A stretch of DNA of 64,000 nt, from assembly GCF_023546765.1 (NCBI RefSeq), contig NZ_CP097484.1:366001-430000 (forward strand), written 5' to 3'. The notes beneath the pieces are model-generated. The model had not been told where the DNA came from, searched no databases, and saw only the letters and a list, made by a program, of their open reading frames with translations. A program made the position numbers and the translations under genes. The DNA is from Methylobacterium tardum. Lineage in GTDB: Bacteria; Pseudomonadota; Alphaproteobacteria; Rhizobiales; Beijerinckiaceae. Positions 1-8,755 of the stretch are shown in pieces. Position 1 is the first letter of the stretch, and every line of letters starts with the position of its first letter.

Positions 1-368
1 TGCTGTTCCTCGGCCAGCGGGCCGACGTGCCCCGCCTGATGCAGGCGGTCGACGCGGTCGTGCACCCGTCGGTGGATCCCGAGCCGTTCGGCCGGACCCT
101 CGTCGAGGCGATGCTCGCCGGCGTCCCGGTGATCGCCACCGATGCGGGCGCCTCTGCGGAGATCCTGGACGACGGCGCGGCCGGCATCCTCGTCCCGCCC
201 CGGCGGCCCGATCGCCTCGCCGCGGCCCTCGCCGACCTGTTCGCCGATCCGGATGCCGTCGTCGCGCGCACCCGCCTGGCCCGCGCGCGGGCGCTGTCTC
301 ACTACGGGGCCGCCGCCATGCAGCGCGATCTCGCGACGCTGATTCTTCAGGTTTCTGGCCGACCCTGA
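1..368 (+). CDS. Glycosyltransferase family 4 (GT1-type), C-terminal part only
   Basis: This is the 3' end of a gene that starts left of the window; reading begins at base 3. About 121 residues remain. They carry the usual donor-binding end of a GT-B retaining glycosyltransferase: a PSVDPEPFGRTLVEAM segment with the E-x7-E type signature (PEPFGRTLVEAM) and the loop AGVPVIATDAGASAEIL that lines the nucleotide-sugar site, then the closing helices. The acceptor and sugar cannot be told. It is followed 44 bases downstream by another glycosyltransferase on the same strand, so it is very likely the first visible gene of the polysaccharide operon that runs to about 7 kb. Confidence 0.85.
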   Translation, partial: LFLGQRADVPRLMQAVDAVVHPSVDPEPFGRTLVEAMLAGVPVIATDAGASAEILDDGAAGILVPPRRPDRLAAALADLFADPDAVVARTRLARARALSHYGAAAMQRDLATLILQVSGRP

Positions 369-412
369 CGGGCGGGCCATCCTCCTCTCACGATCGAGCC
401 GCCAGAGCCGCC

Positions 413-1549
413 ATGCCGCGCGTCCTCGTGAACATGCCCAGCCAATTCGCCGGCCGGCCGTCGGGCGTCGCCCTCGTCGCCTTCCGGGTCATTGCCGGGC
501 TCATCGCGCGCGGCAGCTTCGATATCGTGCTTCGTTCGCCCTGGAGCCGCGACCAGCTACCCCCGGCGATCCGGGATCGGATCGCAATCGTCACGGTGCC
601 GCGCCCGCGGATCATGCTGCTCGAAGTCCTGCGGCAGGCCGTCACGGTTCCGGCGCTCTGCCGCGCCCACGGCATCGACGTGGTGCTCAACGCCGATCCC
701 TACGGGGCCGCGTTCGGCGCGCGGGCGCGGGTCAGCGTCGTCCACGATCTCTACTTCCGCACGATGCCCGAACGGATCGGCTCGCGCGAGGCGCTCACGA
801 CCGATCCGATCTTCCGCCTCGTCCTCGGCAACAGCGCCCGGGTGATCGCCGTCTCGGAGACGACCCGGCGCGACCTCGGGCGCTGCTACCCGTCGCTCGC
901 CGGTCGGACCGACACCGTGCCCTCCGCGCCGATGCTCGACCCGGCGAACGTGGATGCGGCCACCGGGATCCCCGCGGGACCGTATGTGCTGGCGGTCGGG
1001 AACGCGCTCTACAACAAGAACTTCGCGACCCTGGCCCGGGCCGTGGCGGCGCTCGGGCGCTCGGACATCCGCATCGTCCATGTCGGAGAGGACCCGGACG
1101 AGACGATCGCCGCCGCGCTGGCGGGCGCCCCGGTGCCGCTGACGCGCCTGTCCCGGATCGGCGAGGGCCGGCTGGCCGCCCTTTACCGGGACGCCCTCTG
1201 CCTGTGCGTGCCGTCCTTCGCGGAGGGCTTCTGCCTGCCGGTCCTGGAGGCGCAAGCGCTCGGCTGCCCGGTGATCTGCTCCGACCGGTCGGCGACCCCG
1301 GAGATCGCGGGCGCGGGTGCGCTGACCTTCGACCCGGCCGATCCGGCGGCGCTCACCCGATGCCTGCGCCGCCTGCTCGACGAGCCCGGCCTGCGCGACG
1401 CGCTGATCGCGCGCGGGCACGACAATGTCCGGCTCTACAGCTGGGCCGAGACCGCCCGGCGCTACGAGGCCGTGCTCCTCGACGCCCTGGCGGAGGCCGG
1501 CCGCGCGACGCCCGCCCGGGAGGTGCCGCATGCGCATCCTGCACCTTAG
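413..1549 (+). CDS. Glycosyltransferase family 1/4
   Basis: A 378-residue GT-B fold glycosyltransferase. The N-terminal half has an acceptor-type domain with SVVHDLYF and VSETTRRDL, typical of mannosyl- or galactosyl-type transferases that use VHDL motifs. The C-terminal half has VGNALYNKNFATLARAV, the segment that opens the donor domain, and then PSFAEGFCLPVLEAQALGCPVICSD in the pattern of the E-x7-E catalytic signature. Length is normal for the family. It sits between two other glycosyltransferases and overlaps the next gene by 20 bases, which points to one transcript. It probably adds one sugar to a lipid-linked repeat unit at the inner face of the cytoplasmic membrane. Donor and acceptor cannot be read from sequence. 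Confidence 0.9.
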   Translation: MPRVLVNMPSQFAGRPSGVALVAFRVIAGLIARGSFDIVLRSPWSRDQLPPAIRDRIAIVTVPRPRIMLLEVLRQAVTVPALCRAHGIDVVLNADPYGAAFGARARVSVVHDLYFRTMPERIGSREALTTDPIFRLVLGNSARVIAVSETTRRDLGRCYPSLAGRTDTVPSAPMLDPANVDAATGIPAGPYVLAVGNALYNKNFATLARAVAALGRSDIRIVHVGEDPDETIAAALAGAPVPLTRLSRIGEGRLAALYRDALCLCVPSFAEGFCLPVLEAQALGCPVICSDRSATPEIAGAGALTFDPADPAALTRCLRRLLDEPGLRDALIARGHDNVRLYSWAETARRYEAVLLDALAEAGRATPAREVPHAHPAP

Positions 1550-2777
1550 CTCGCTCTACCCGCCCGAGCAGGTCGGCGGCGCCGAGCTGATGGTCGAGAC
1601 GCTCGCCCGCACGCAGGCCGGTCTCGGCCACGCCGTGGCGGTCGCCTGCGCATCGCGGCAGGTCGAGGCGCCGGTCCATCAGGACGGCGTCGCGGTCTAC
1701 CGAATGGGATACGGGACGCCGTTCCACATCCTCGACTGGCCGCAGCGCGGGCGCCTCGACCGGATCCGCTACAAGCTCGCCGCGCAGTGGAACCGGCACA
1801 GCCTCGTCCAGCTCAGCCGAACCGTGCGGGATTTCGAGCCCGATCTGGTGAACACCCACTCGCTCTCGGAACTGCCCCCGGCGGTCTGGCCGCTGCTCCG
1901 ACGGCTCGGCGTGCCGGTGGTGCACACGCTGCACGACTTCACCAGCCTCTGCACCAACGGCGCGATGACGCGCCACGGCCAGGCCTGCGCGGGCCAGCAC
2001 CTCAAGTGCCGGCTCTACGCGGAGCCGCACCGCCGGTGCCAGCGCGCGGTCTCGGCTATCGCGGCCGTCGGCGCGGATCTGCTGGCCCGCCATCGCGCCG
2101 CCGGCTTCTTCGACGCGGTCCCGGCGGATCTCCAGCGGGTGATCTGGAACCCGATCGAGCCGGGCGCACGCGCGAACCGGCGACCCCGGACGCCCGGTGC
2201 GCCGGTCACCTTCGGCTTCCTGGGGCGCATCGAGGCCAGCAAGGGCGCCGACATTCTCTTCGAGGCCTGCCGGCTGCTGCCGGCACAGGGCTGGCGCCTC
2301 ACCATTGCCGGTCGCGCCGTGGACGGGCTCGACCGCTACCGTGCCCTGACGGAAGGCCTGCCGGTCTCCTTCCTGGGTCACGCGGAGCGCGACGCCTTCC
2401 TCGACGGGGTGGATTGCCTCGTGGTCCCCCCGATCTGGCCCGAGCCCTTCGGCCGCACCGTGGCGGAGGCCTATGGGCGCGGCGTCCCGGTGATCGGGTC
2501 GGCCATCGGCGGCATCGGCGAGCAGATCGGACCGGGCCCCTGGCTCGTCCCGCCCGGCGATGCTTCCGCGCTTGCGGCCGCGATGGCTCGGATCATCGCG
2601 GAGCCGGAGCGTCTCTCCGACGGTCTGGCGCGCGCGCCGATCATCCGCGCCGGCACCGACCCGGCCGAAGTGGCGGCCGCCTACCTCGACCTCTACGCCG
2701 CCGCCCGCGCCGCCACCCAATCCGCCACGGTCCCGGCTCCTCTCGGCCGCCCGCAACTCAGCGAGTCCCGCCTATGA
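1530..2777 (+). CDS. Glycosyltransferase family 4
   Basis: 415 residues. I start at the ATG at 1530, not at upstream in-frame codons, because the family opening MRILHLSSLYPPEQVGGAE begins exactly there and a GGGAGG ribosome site lies 7 bases before it. The N-terminal GT4 glycine-rich loop (VGGAEL) and the C-terminal PIWPEPFGRTVAEAYGRG catalytic signature with GSAIGGIGEQI are intact. The start lies inside the end of the preceding gene and the stop overlaps the next start (ATGA), so translation is likely coupled. It resembles the next gene closely in order of motifs (RILHLS.LYPP, VYRM, DLVNTHSL, VVHT), so the two look like tandem paralogues with probably different sugar or acceptor choice. Confidence 0.9.
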   Translation: MRILHLSSLYPPEQVGGAELMVETLARTQAGLGHAVAVACASRQVEAPVHQDGVAVYRMGYGTPFHILDWPQRGRLDRIRYKLAAQWNRHSLVQLSRTVRDFEPDLVNTHSLSELPPAVWPLLRRLGVPVVHTLHDFTSLCTNGAMTRHGQACAGQHLKCRLYAEPHRRCQRAVSAIAAVGADLLARHRAAGFFDAVPADLQRVIWNPIEPGARANRRPRTPGAPVTFGFLGRIEASKGADILFEACRLLPAQGWRLTIAGRAVDGLDRYRALTEGLPVSFLGHAERDAFLDGVDCLVVPPIWPEPFGRTVAEAYGRGVPVIGSAIGGIGEQIGPGPWLVPPGDASALAAAMARIIAEPERLSDGLARAPIIRAGTDPAEVAAAYLDLYAAARAATQSATVPAPLGRPQLSESRL

Positions 2778-4111
2778 CGGCCTCTACCCTGGCCCCGGCC
2801 TACACGCGTGACCTGCTCGACAGCGGCCGCATCTCGGTCGACAGCGCGCCGCGCGATGGCATCGCGCATCGCGCCGTCACCGGGCCGCTCCGGATCCTGC
2901 ATCTGAGCGCCCTCTACCCGCCGTACATCGTCGGCGGGGCCGAGCGCTCGGTGGAGCACCTCGCCGAGGAGCTGGCGGCAGCCGGCCACATCGTGGCGGC
3001 AGCCTGCATCGCCCGGGAGCCGGAGCCCAAGAGCGTGCGGGGCGGCGTCACGGTCTACCGGATGGCGCACCACAACGACTTCTGGCTGGAGGACTGGCCG
3101 AAGGCGACGCGGTTCGGCCGTGCCTGGGCGAAGCTCAAGCAGCAGTGGAATTTCGCCATCGCGGCCGAGTTCGGCCGGGTCCTCGACGACTTCAGGCCCG
3201 ACATCGTCAACACGCACTCGCTGCTCGACGTCTCGACCCTGGTCTGGCGCGAGGCCGCCAAGCGCGGAATCCCGATCGTCCACACGGTCTGCGAGTACGA
3301 CCTGATCTGCGGCAACGCCGCGATGTTCAAGAACGGCAAGCCCTGCGAGCGCTGGCACCTCGGCTGCAAGGTGGTCAATGCCGGCAAGCAGATCACCAAC
3401 CGTTCGGTCGATGCGGTCGTCAGCGTCGGGACCGAGATCCTGAAGACGCACGTCAATCACGGCCTGTTCACGCATCTCGCCCCGGAGCGCCGCCGGGTGA
3501 TCTTCTATTCCTGCACGGTCCCGGACGGCGATGCCGAGGCCCGGCGCCGCATCGACCGGTCGGCGCAGCCGATGACCTTCGGCTATCTCGGCCGGATCAA
3601 CGTCGAGAAGGGGGTCGGCACGCTGATCGACGCCTTCCGCCGGATCGGGCCCGGCAATTGGCGCTGCCTCGTGGCCGGCCACGCGATGGACGACTCGATC
3701 GCGCGCTTCAAGGCGCAGGCCGAGGGCCTGCCGATCGAGTTCGTCGGCTGGGCCAAGCCCGCCGAGTTCCTGAGCGCGATCGACGTGCTGGCCGTGCCGT
3801 CGTTCTGGGCCGAGCCGTCCCCGCGGACGATCTACGAGGCCTACACGATGGGTGTCCCGGTCATCGGTGCCGCCTCGGGCGGGATCCCCGAGCTGATCGG
3901 CGAGGACAACACCGATTGGCTGTTCGCGCCGGGCGACGATGCCGAACTCGCCGCGCGCTTGGAGGCGGTGATCGCACGGGGCCGCGGCGACCTTCCGGAC
4001 GAGCGCGCGTTCCAGCACGTCATCCGCGAATCGACCTCCGAGCGCGTCGCCGAGAAGTACCTCGACCTCTACGCCGAACTCGTCGCCGAGCGCCGGGCAG
4101 CCCACCCGTGA
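2774..4111 (+). CDS. Glycosyltransferase family 4 (paralogue of the preceding gene)
   Basis: 445 residues starting at an ATG that overlaps the previous stop (ATGA). After a leader of about 37 residues that the neighbour lacks, the family core begins at LRILHLSALYPPYIVGGAE. Shared blocks with the neighbour are VYRMAHHNDFWLEDWP, PDIVNTHSL and PIVHTVCEYDLICGN. The donor domain has TFGYLGRINVEKGVGTL and SFWAEPSPRTIYEAYTMG (E-x7-E signature) followed by GAASGGIPELIG. It ends in a GTGA overlap with the flippase gene. Its likely role is transfer of one sugar during assembly of an exported polysaccharide repeat unit. The N-terminal leader may be a membrane-tethering or regulatory extension; that is a guess. 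Confidence 0.9.
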   Translation: MTASTLAPAYTRDLLDSGRISVDSAPRDGIAHRAVTGPLRILHLSALYPPYIVGGAERSVEHLAEELAAAGHIVAAACIAREPEPKSVRGGVTVYRMAHHNDFWLEDWPKATRFGRAWAKLKQQWNFAIAAEFGRVLDDFRPDIVNTHSLLDVSTLVWREAAKRGIPIVHTVCEYDLICGNAAMFKNGKPCERWHLGCKVVNAGKQITNRSVDAVVSVGTEILKTHVNHGLFTHLAPERRRVIFYSCTVPDGDAEARRRIDRSAQPMTFGYLGRINVEKGVGTLIDAFRRIGPGNWRCLVAGHAMDDSIARFKAQAEGLPIEFVGWAKPAEFLSAIDVLAVPSFWAEPSPRTIYEAYTMGVPVIGAASGGIPELIGEDNTDWLFAPGDDAELAARLEAVIARGRGDLPDERAFQHVIRESTSERVAEKYLDLYAELVAERRAAHP

Positions 4112-5631
4112 GCGCCGGCGCGCCGGTCCTTACCGAGGCCGCGGCGGCCGCCGACGCCTCCGAGATCGTCCCGGGGCTCGGCGCCGGCGCGGACGTGACC
4201 GGCCGCTCCTTCGACGCCGCCCGCTGGGTGGCGCTCGCCTCCGTGGGCAATGTCGTCCTGAGCTTCGGGGTGTTCCTCGTGCTCGCGCGTCTCATCGGGC
4301 CGGCGGAATTCGGCATGGTGGCGATCGCCGCCGTGTTCATCGACATCCTGCAGATTGTCGCCCGGTGCGGGCTGCCGGACGCGGTGGTGCAGCGGGCCGA
4401 TTGCGACGAGGATTTCGCCGCCACCGCCTTCTGGGTCATGCTCGCGGCGGGCAGCCTGTGCGCGGCGGCGCTGATCGCCCTGTCGGGGCCGATCGCCTGG
4501 ATCTTCGACCTGCCGGAGCTGCGCCCGGTCCTGTGCGCGCTCTCGGCCTGCTTCGTGATCACCGCCGCGGGCGCTATCCACGAGGCGCGCCTGCAGCGCA
4601 GCTTCGGCTTCCGCAAGCTCGCCCTGCGGGCGCTCGGCTCCAACCTGCTCGGGGGGGCGGTCGCCCTGGCGCTGGCCTTCGCCGGCTACGGCGTCTGGAG
4701 CCTCGTGGTCCAGCGCCTCGTGGCCGCCACGGCGACGACGCTCCTGACCTGGGCGGCGTCCCGCTGGATTCCGGCGCGCCGGGTGAATCTCGCGGCCGCG
4801 CGCGCCCAGATCGCCTTCGGCTCGCGGGTGTTCTGCACCTACCTCCTGCTGGTGGTCTCGATCCGCAGCCAGGAGGTGATCGCCGCGTATTTCCTCTCGG
4901 CGACCGATGTCGGGTATCTGCGCCTCGCCTGGCGCTGCATCGATCTCGTCAGCCAGGTTGCGGTCATCCCCCTGACCACGGTGGGCCTGACCACCTATGC
5001 CCGGCTCCAAGACCGGCCGGCGGAACTCGCGACGGCCTTCTACGGCTTCACCGCGGCCTCGGCCTTCGTGGCGGTGCCGGCCCTGTTCGGCATGGCAGCC
5101 GTCGCCCCGACGCTGATCCCGTTCCTGTTCGGCGATCAGTGGCACCAGGCCGCCCCGGTGCTGCGGATGCTGGCGCTGCTCGCGCCCGAATTCGTCGCGA
5201 CCTCGATGCTCTGGATGATCTTCACGGCGCTCGGGCGCAACGGCACGGCGCTGCGGCTCGCCGGGGCCCAGTTCGGCCTCGGCGCGCTCGCCTCCGTCGC
5301 GACAGCCCCCTTCGGCCTCGCGGCGCTGGCGATCGGTCATGTGGCGCGGGCCTACCTGTTCTCGCCCGCCATCGTGGTCGGCGCCGGGCGCTTCGTGCCG
5401 GTGAGCAACCGGCATCTCGCCCGGGTGCTCCTGCCGGTCACGGCCTGCGCGGCGGCGATGGCCGGCTTCGTCCTGCTGGTCCAGGCCCCGATCCACGCCG
5501 CCCTCGGCGACCGGCTCGGCCTGTTCGCGGCCGTCGGAATCGGCGTCCTCGCCTACGCGGCGCTGGCCCAGACCTTCATGCGGGACACGGTTCACAGCGC
5601 CCTCGGGTTCCTCATGCGCCGCAGGGCCTGA
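4108..5631 (+). CDS. Polysaccharide flippase (Wzx/MOP superfamily)
   Basis: 507 residues starting at a GTG that overlaps the previous stop (GTGA). The protein is hydrophobic with about a dozen membrane segments, and its opening WVALASVGNVVLSFGVFLVLARLIGPAEFGMVAIAAVF is typical of MOP-type oligosaccharide flippases (LARLLGPxxFG pattern). The segment GLPDAVVQR is also a family hallmark. It would move undecaprenyl-linked repeat units, built by the upstream glycosyltransferases, across the inner membrane. Its place between glycosyltransferases and an O-antigen ligase-type gene supports a Wzx/Wzy-dependent pathway. Substrate unknown. Confidence 0.88.
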   Translation: MSAGAPVLTEAAAAADASEIVPGLGAGADVTGRSFDAARWVALASVGNVVLSFGVFLVLARLIGPAEFGMVAIAAVFIDILQIVARCGLPDAVVQRADCDEDFAATAFWVMLAAGSLCAAALIALSGPIAWIFDLPELRPVLCALSACFVITAAGAIHEARLQRSFGFRKLALRALGSNLLGGAVALALAFAGYGVWSLVVQRLVAATATTLLTWAASRWIPARRVNLAAARAQIAFGSRVFCTYLLLVVSIRSQEVIAAYFLSATDVGYLRLAWRCIDLVSQVAVIPLTTVGLTTYARLQDRPAELATAFYGFTAASAFVAVPALFGMAAVAPTLIPFLFGDQWHQAAPVLRMLALLAPEFVATSMLWMIFTALGRNGTALRLAGAQFGLGALASVATAPFGLAALAIGHVARAYLFSPAIVVGAGRFVPVSNRHLARVLLPVTACAAAMAGFVLLVQAPIHAALGDRLGLFAAVGIGVLAYAALAQTFMRDTVHSALGFLMRRRA

Positions 5632-5776
5632 TCTGCACGGTCCGCCAACCTTTATGGGCGAGACTGCGCGTGCAGGGCCGCGTCCGGCCGGACCGGGATC
5701 GTCGGGTCGGGGGGCGGAGACGCCTGCCTTGCCCGGCGCCGGCCTTCGGCGGCGCGCGTTCGGACGGTTCGGAACG

Positions 5777-7027
5777 ATGATGGGACGGACGTTGCCGATC
5801 CGGGACGAGGCGCCGGCCCTGTCCGCCGCTGCCGACCGCGCGGCCGTCTTCCTGCTCGGCGTTGCCCTCCAATTCAACGTGCTGACCTCGAGCTTCGGGC
5901 TGCCATTCCAGCGCCTGTCCGACCTCCTGCCGTTCCTTCTCATCCCCTGGCTGGGACTGCGCCGCGCGGTGATCGCGGAAGCCTTGCGGAACATCGCGCC
6001 GATCGGCGCCATCGTCGTGCTCCTCGGCGCCTCCATCGTGCTGAAGGCCCACCAGCAGGGCGGCGACGTCTACCTAACCCTCGTGCTGCTGCTCTACGTC
6101 GTTCAGGCGTTCATCCTGCTGGTGCTGTTCCGCGACCGCCGGATTGAGAACGCGTTCTGCATCGGCCTCCTCGCGGGCATGCTGGCGTCCCTGGCGGTGC
6201 TGTTCCTCGCCTCGACGGGCGCGTCGCTGGATCGCTTTGGCCTCGCGGTTCCGCTGGACGGCGTCGACGAGGAGTTGAAGCTCTTCTTCCAGGACAAGCT
6301 GGGCGGGCTCTGGATCTCCGGCAACGAGACGGGCCACGTCTTCGCGCTCGGCGGCGCCGCCGCTCTGCTTCTGAGCCTGCGCTACCGCCTGCGGGTGATC
6401 TACCTCGTGTACTTCGCCGCGCTGCTGGCGAGCTTCCCGCTGACCAACAATCGCGCCGGCCTGTTCATGCCAGGCTTCATCCTGATCGTGCTGATGCGGC
6501 GCAATCTTCGGCCCTCGATGGTCCTGGCCGCCCTCGGCGTGCTGGGCGTCCTGCTCCTCGCCTGGTCGCTGACCGGCGAGCTCCCGCTGCCCGGCACCCT
6601 GGCTCAGGCGGTCGAGCGGCGCTTCACCGAAGACCACAACGTCGCCGGCAATTTCGACGAGCGGTTCCTGTCGGGCGTCACGGCACTCCAGCTCGTGGTC
6701 GAATACCCGTTTGGGGTCGGCGAGATCGCCCGGCGGGACGAGCTGCGCGCGCTCACCGGTCTCATGACGCCGCACAACGCCTTCGTCTCGCTCGCGCTGC
6801 AATCCGGCCTCGCCGTGGCGCTGCTCCTCATCGCCGGGCTGGTGCGCATCCTTCTGGCGCCGGCCGTCTCGGGTCCGTTCCTGACCTACAGCGCCCTGTT
6901 CCTGATCCCGTCGATGATGTTCGAGGAATTGTCGGTCAATCAGTACTTCCTGTTCTTCATGGCGTTCGTGCTCGCATCCTGGGCGATCTCGAGCGATCCG
7001 GACCCGGAGCGCCCACGCGCGGGCTGA
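5777..7027 (+). CDS. O-antigen ligase/polymerase family membrane protein
   Basis: 416 residues from ATG 5777; an upstream in-frame start at 5654 would add a basic, proline-rich leader unlike this family, so I prefer 5777 (tandem ATGATG). It has about ten hydrophobic segments and a large periplasmic loop containing FDERFLSGVTALQLVVEYPFGVGE and LMTPHNAFVSLALQSG. The P-H-N-x-F motif is characteristic of Wzy/WaaL-type proteins. It could polymerise repeat units (Wzy) or ligate them to a lipid acceptor (WaaL); sequence alone does not decide. Its location right after the flippase, with a 145-base gap, fits the end of the polysaccharide operon. Confidence 0.82.
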   Translation: MMGRTLPIRDEAPALSAAADRAAVFLLGVALQFNVLTSSFGLPFQRLSDLLPFLLIPWLGLRRAVIAEALRNIAPIGAIVVLLGASIVLKAHQQGGDVYLTLVLLLYVVQAFILLVLFRDRRIENAFCIGLLAGMLASLAVLFLASTGASLDRFGLAVPLDGVDEELKLFFQDKLGGLWISGNETGHVFALGGAAALLLSLRYRLRVIYLVYFAALLASFPLTNNRAGLFMPGFILIVLMRRNLRPSMVLAALGVLGVLLLAWSLTGELPLPGTLAQAVERRFTEDHNVAGNFDERFLSGVTALQLVVEYPFGVGEIARRDELRALTGLMTPHNAFVSLALQSGLAVALLLIAGLVRILLAPAVSGPFLTYSALFLIPSMMFEELSVNQYFLFFMAFVLASWAISSDPDPERPRAG

Positions 7028-7127
7028 CGCCTCGGGCGATAGGGCCTCGGCGTCCGGATCCTGTCCGGGGGAGGGCGGGTTCCCCTCCGGTGACGCGGCC
7101 GGGGGCCCCGTCCCGGAGGTCGTCCCG

Positions 7128-7667
7128 TTGTCCGCTCATCCTCAGCCGCTGCACCGCCTGTCCGCCTTCACAGGCGACGCGCTCAACATCGTTGTCGAGA
7201 CCCCGAAAGGCAGCCGCAACAAGTACAGCTTCGAACCCGAACTCGGCGCGCTCCTGCTGAAGAAGGTCCTGCCGGAGGGGCTGTCGTTTCCCTACGATTT
7301 CGGGATGATCCCCTCGACGAAGGGCGAGGACGGCGATCCGCTGGACGTCCTGCTGCTCCTCGACGCGCCGGCCGTCGCCGGCTGCGTCGTCGCGGGCCGC
7401 CTCGTCGGCGTGATCGAGGCCGAGCAGCGCGAGCGGGACGGGACCTGGGAGCGCAATGACCGGTTGATCGCCGTGGCGGAGCACGCTCCGACCCATGCGC
7501 ATGTTCACGCCCTGAGCGACCTCCGTCCGGGCATGCTGGAGGAGGTCGAGGCGTTCTTCGCGCAGTACAACGCGCTGTCCGGCCGGGAATTCCGGCCGCT
7601 CCGCCGCGGCGACGCCGAGGCGGCCCGGGCGCTGGTGCGGAACGGAATGGCAGCCTGCGCGGCGTGA
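7128..7667 (+). CDS. ppa: Inorganic pyrophosphatase, family I
   Basis: 179 residues from a TTG start at 7128, preceded by CGGAGGT at about 8 bases. It hydrolyses pyrophosphate to two phosphates in the cytoplasm and so pulls biosynthetic reactions forward. The metal-binding signature D68-G-D-P-L-D73 is present, and so is the substrate-binding start KGSRNKYSFEPELG and PYDFGMIPSTKGEDG. Length is close to bacterial family I enzymes (about 175 residues). It stands alone after the polysaccharide operon and is convergent with the next gene. The TTG start is well supported because the family homology begins just downstream and no ATG is available. Confidence 0.9.
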   Translation: MSAHPQPLHRLSAFTGDALNIVVETPKGSRNKYSFEPELGALLLKKVLPEGLSFPYDFGMIPSTKGEDGDPLDVLLLLDAPAVAGCVVAGRLVGVIEAEQRERDGTWERNDRLIAVAEHAPTHAHVHALSDLRPGMLEEVEAFFAQYNALSGREFRPLRRGDAEAARALVRNGMAACAA

Positions 7668-7712
7668 GTGCGCGCCCGGCCCGGGCTTTCCGCCGCGGGC
7701 TGGAAAAACGGC

Positions 7713-8609
7713 TCACGCCGTCGTCGTGTCCGCCAGGTCGCGCAGGAGGAGCGGCACCTCGCCGGCGATCTCCCGCGCGAGGAAGCCGACGGGCCCGAAC
7801 CGGCCGGCGAGCTTCCGGCCGGCCTCGCCATGCAGGAACACGCCCCAGAGCGCGGCCGTCAGGCTGTCCACGCCACGGGCCAGGAGCCCCGCCAGGATGC
7901 CCGCGAGGGCATCGCCGGAGCCGGAGGTTGCAAGGCCGACGCCACCGCCGGAATAGAGCCACGTGTCACCGGCCGGGCTCACCACCCAGGTTTCGGCGCC
8001 CTTCATGATCACCGTGCAGGCGAGCCGGTCTGCCGCCCGGTGCGCCGCCGCCCGCGGATTGGCCTCAACGGTCTCGCGGTCCGTTTCGAGCAGGCGCGCC
8101 ATCTCGCCGGCGTGCGGGGTGATGATCGCCCGTCCGCCGCAGGACCGGACCGCCTCCGCGTGGGCGCCGAGTCCGCAGACAGCACCGGCATCGAGAACGA
8201 AGCCTGTCGGCGCGTCGCCGGGCAGAAGCGCCAGGACCAGCCGCTCCGTGGCCGCGCCGGCGCTGAGGCCCGGGCCGACCAAGATCGCGTCGCAGCGCCG
8301 TGTCAGGCCGGGAAGCCGCTCGGCGAGCGCCGCCGGATCGATCTCGCCCGCCTCGGTGGCACCGAGCGCCATAACGCGCGCCTCGGGGATCGCGACGCCG
8401 ATGGCGGTCGCCACATCCGCAACCGTGGCGATGCGGAGCCGGCCGGCCCCCGCACGCAGGGCCGCGACTCCGGCGAGCAGGGCGGCCCCCGGCAGCTCCG
8501 CCGAGCCGCCCAGAACCAGAACGGTGCCGCGGGCCTCCTTGCTGCCCGCCTCGGGCATCGGCAGGGGACAGGTGCGGAGGCTCTCCGCGTTCAGGGCAGT
8601 GTCACGCAT
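7713..8609 (-). CDS. nnrD: ADP/ATP-dependent NAD(P)H-hydrate dehydratase (YjeF C-terminal/ribokinase-like domain)
   Basis: 298 residues on the minus strand. It repairs hydrated NADH/NADPH (NADHX/NADPHX) by an ATP- or ADP-driven dehydration. The ribokinase-like fold is visible: GTVLVLGGSAELPGAALLAGVAALRAGAG near the N terminus, ILVGPGL in the middle, the ITPHAGEMARLL motif, and the nucleotide-binding TSGSGDALAGILAGLLARG near the end. Only the dehydratase domain is present; the epimerase (NnrE) domain found fused in many bacteria is absent, so an epimerase must be encoded elsewhere. It is divergent from the thioredoxin-reductase-like gene, with about 146 bases between. Confidence 0.88.
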   Translation of the reverse strand: MRDTALNAESLRTCPLPMPEAGSKEARGTVLVLGGSAELPGAALLAGVAALRAGAGRLRIATVADVATAIGVAIPEARVMALGATEAGEIDPAALAERLPGLTRRCDAILVGPGLSAGAATERLVLALLPGDAPTGFVLDAGAVCGLGAHAEAVRSCGGRAIITPHAGEMARLLETDRETVEANPRAAAHRAADRLACTVIMKGAETWVVSPAGDTWLYSGGGVGLATSGSGDALAGILAGLLARGVDSLTAALWGVFLHGEAGRKLAGRFGPVGFLAREIAGEVPLLLRDLADTTTA

Positions 8610-8755
8610 CGGAACGCATTGGATCGGCTCGGTCGGATGATCCGCCGTCGGAGCGGCGCAGCCCGCTTTGGCGCGGGCCGCGACGGCAGAATGGGGAACC
8701 CAGGGCCGCCCGAACGGGTCCTTCGGTGAGATGCGTCATAACGTTCGGGTGGGCC

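Noticed and set aside
7713..7962. Small Arg-rich open frames antisense to nnrD
   Set aside because: No ribosome sites and no family features; nnrD motifs are clear on the other strand.
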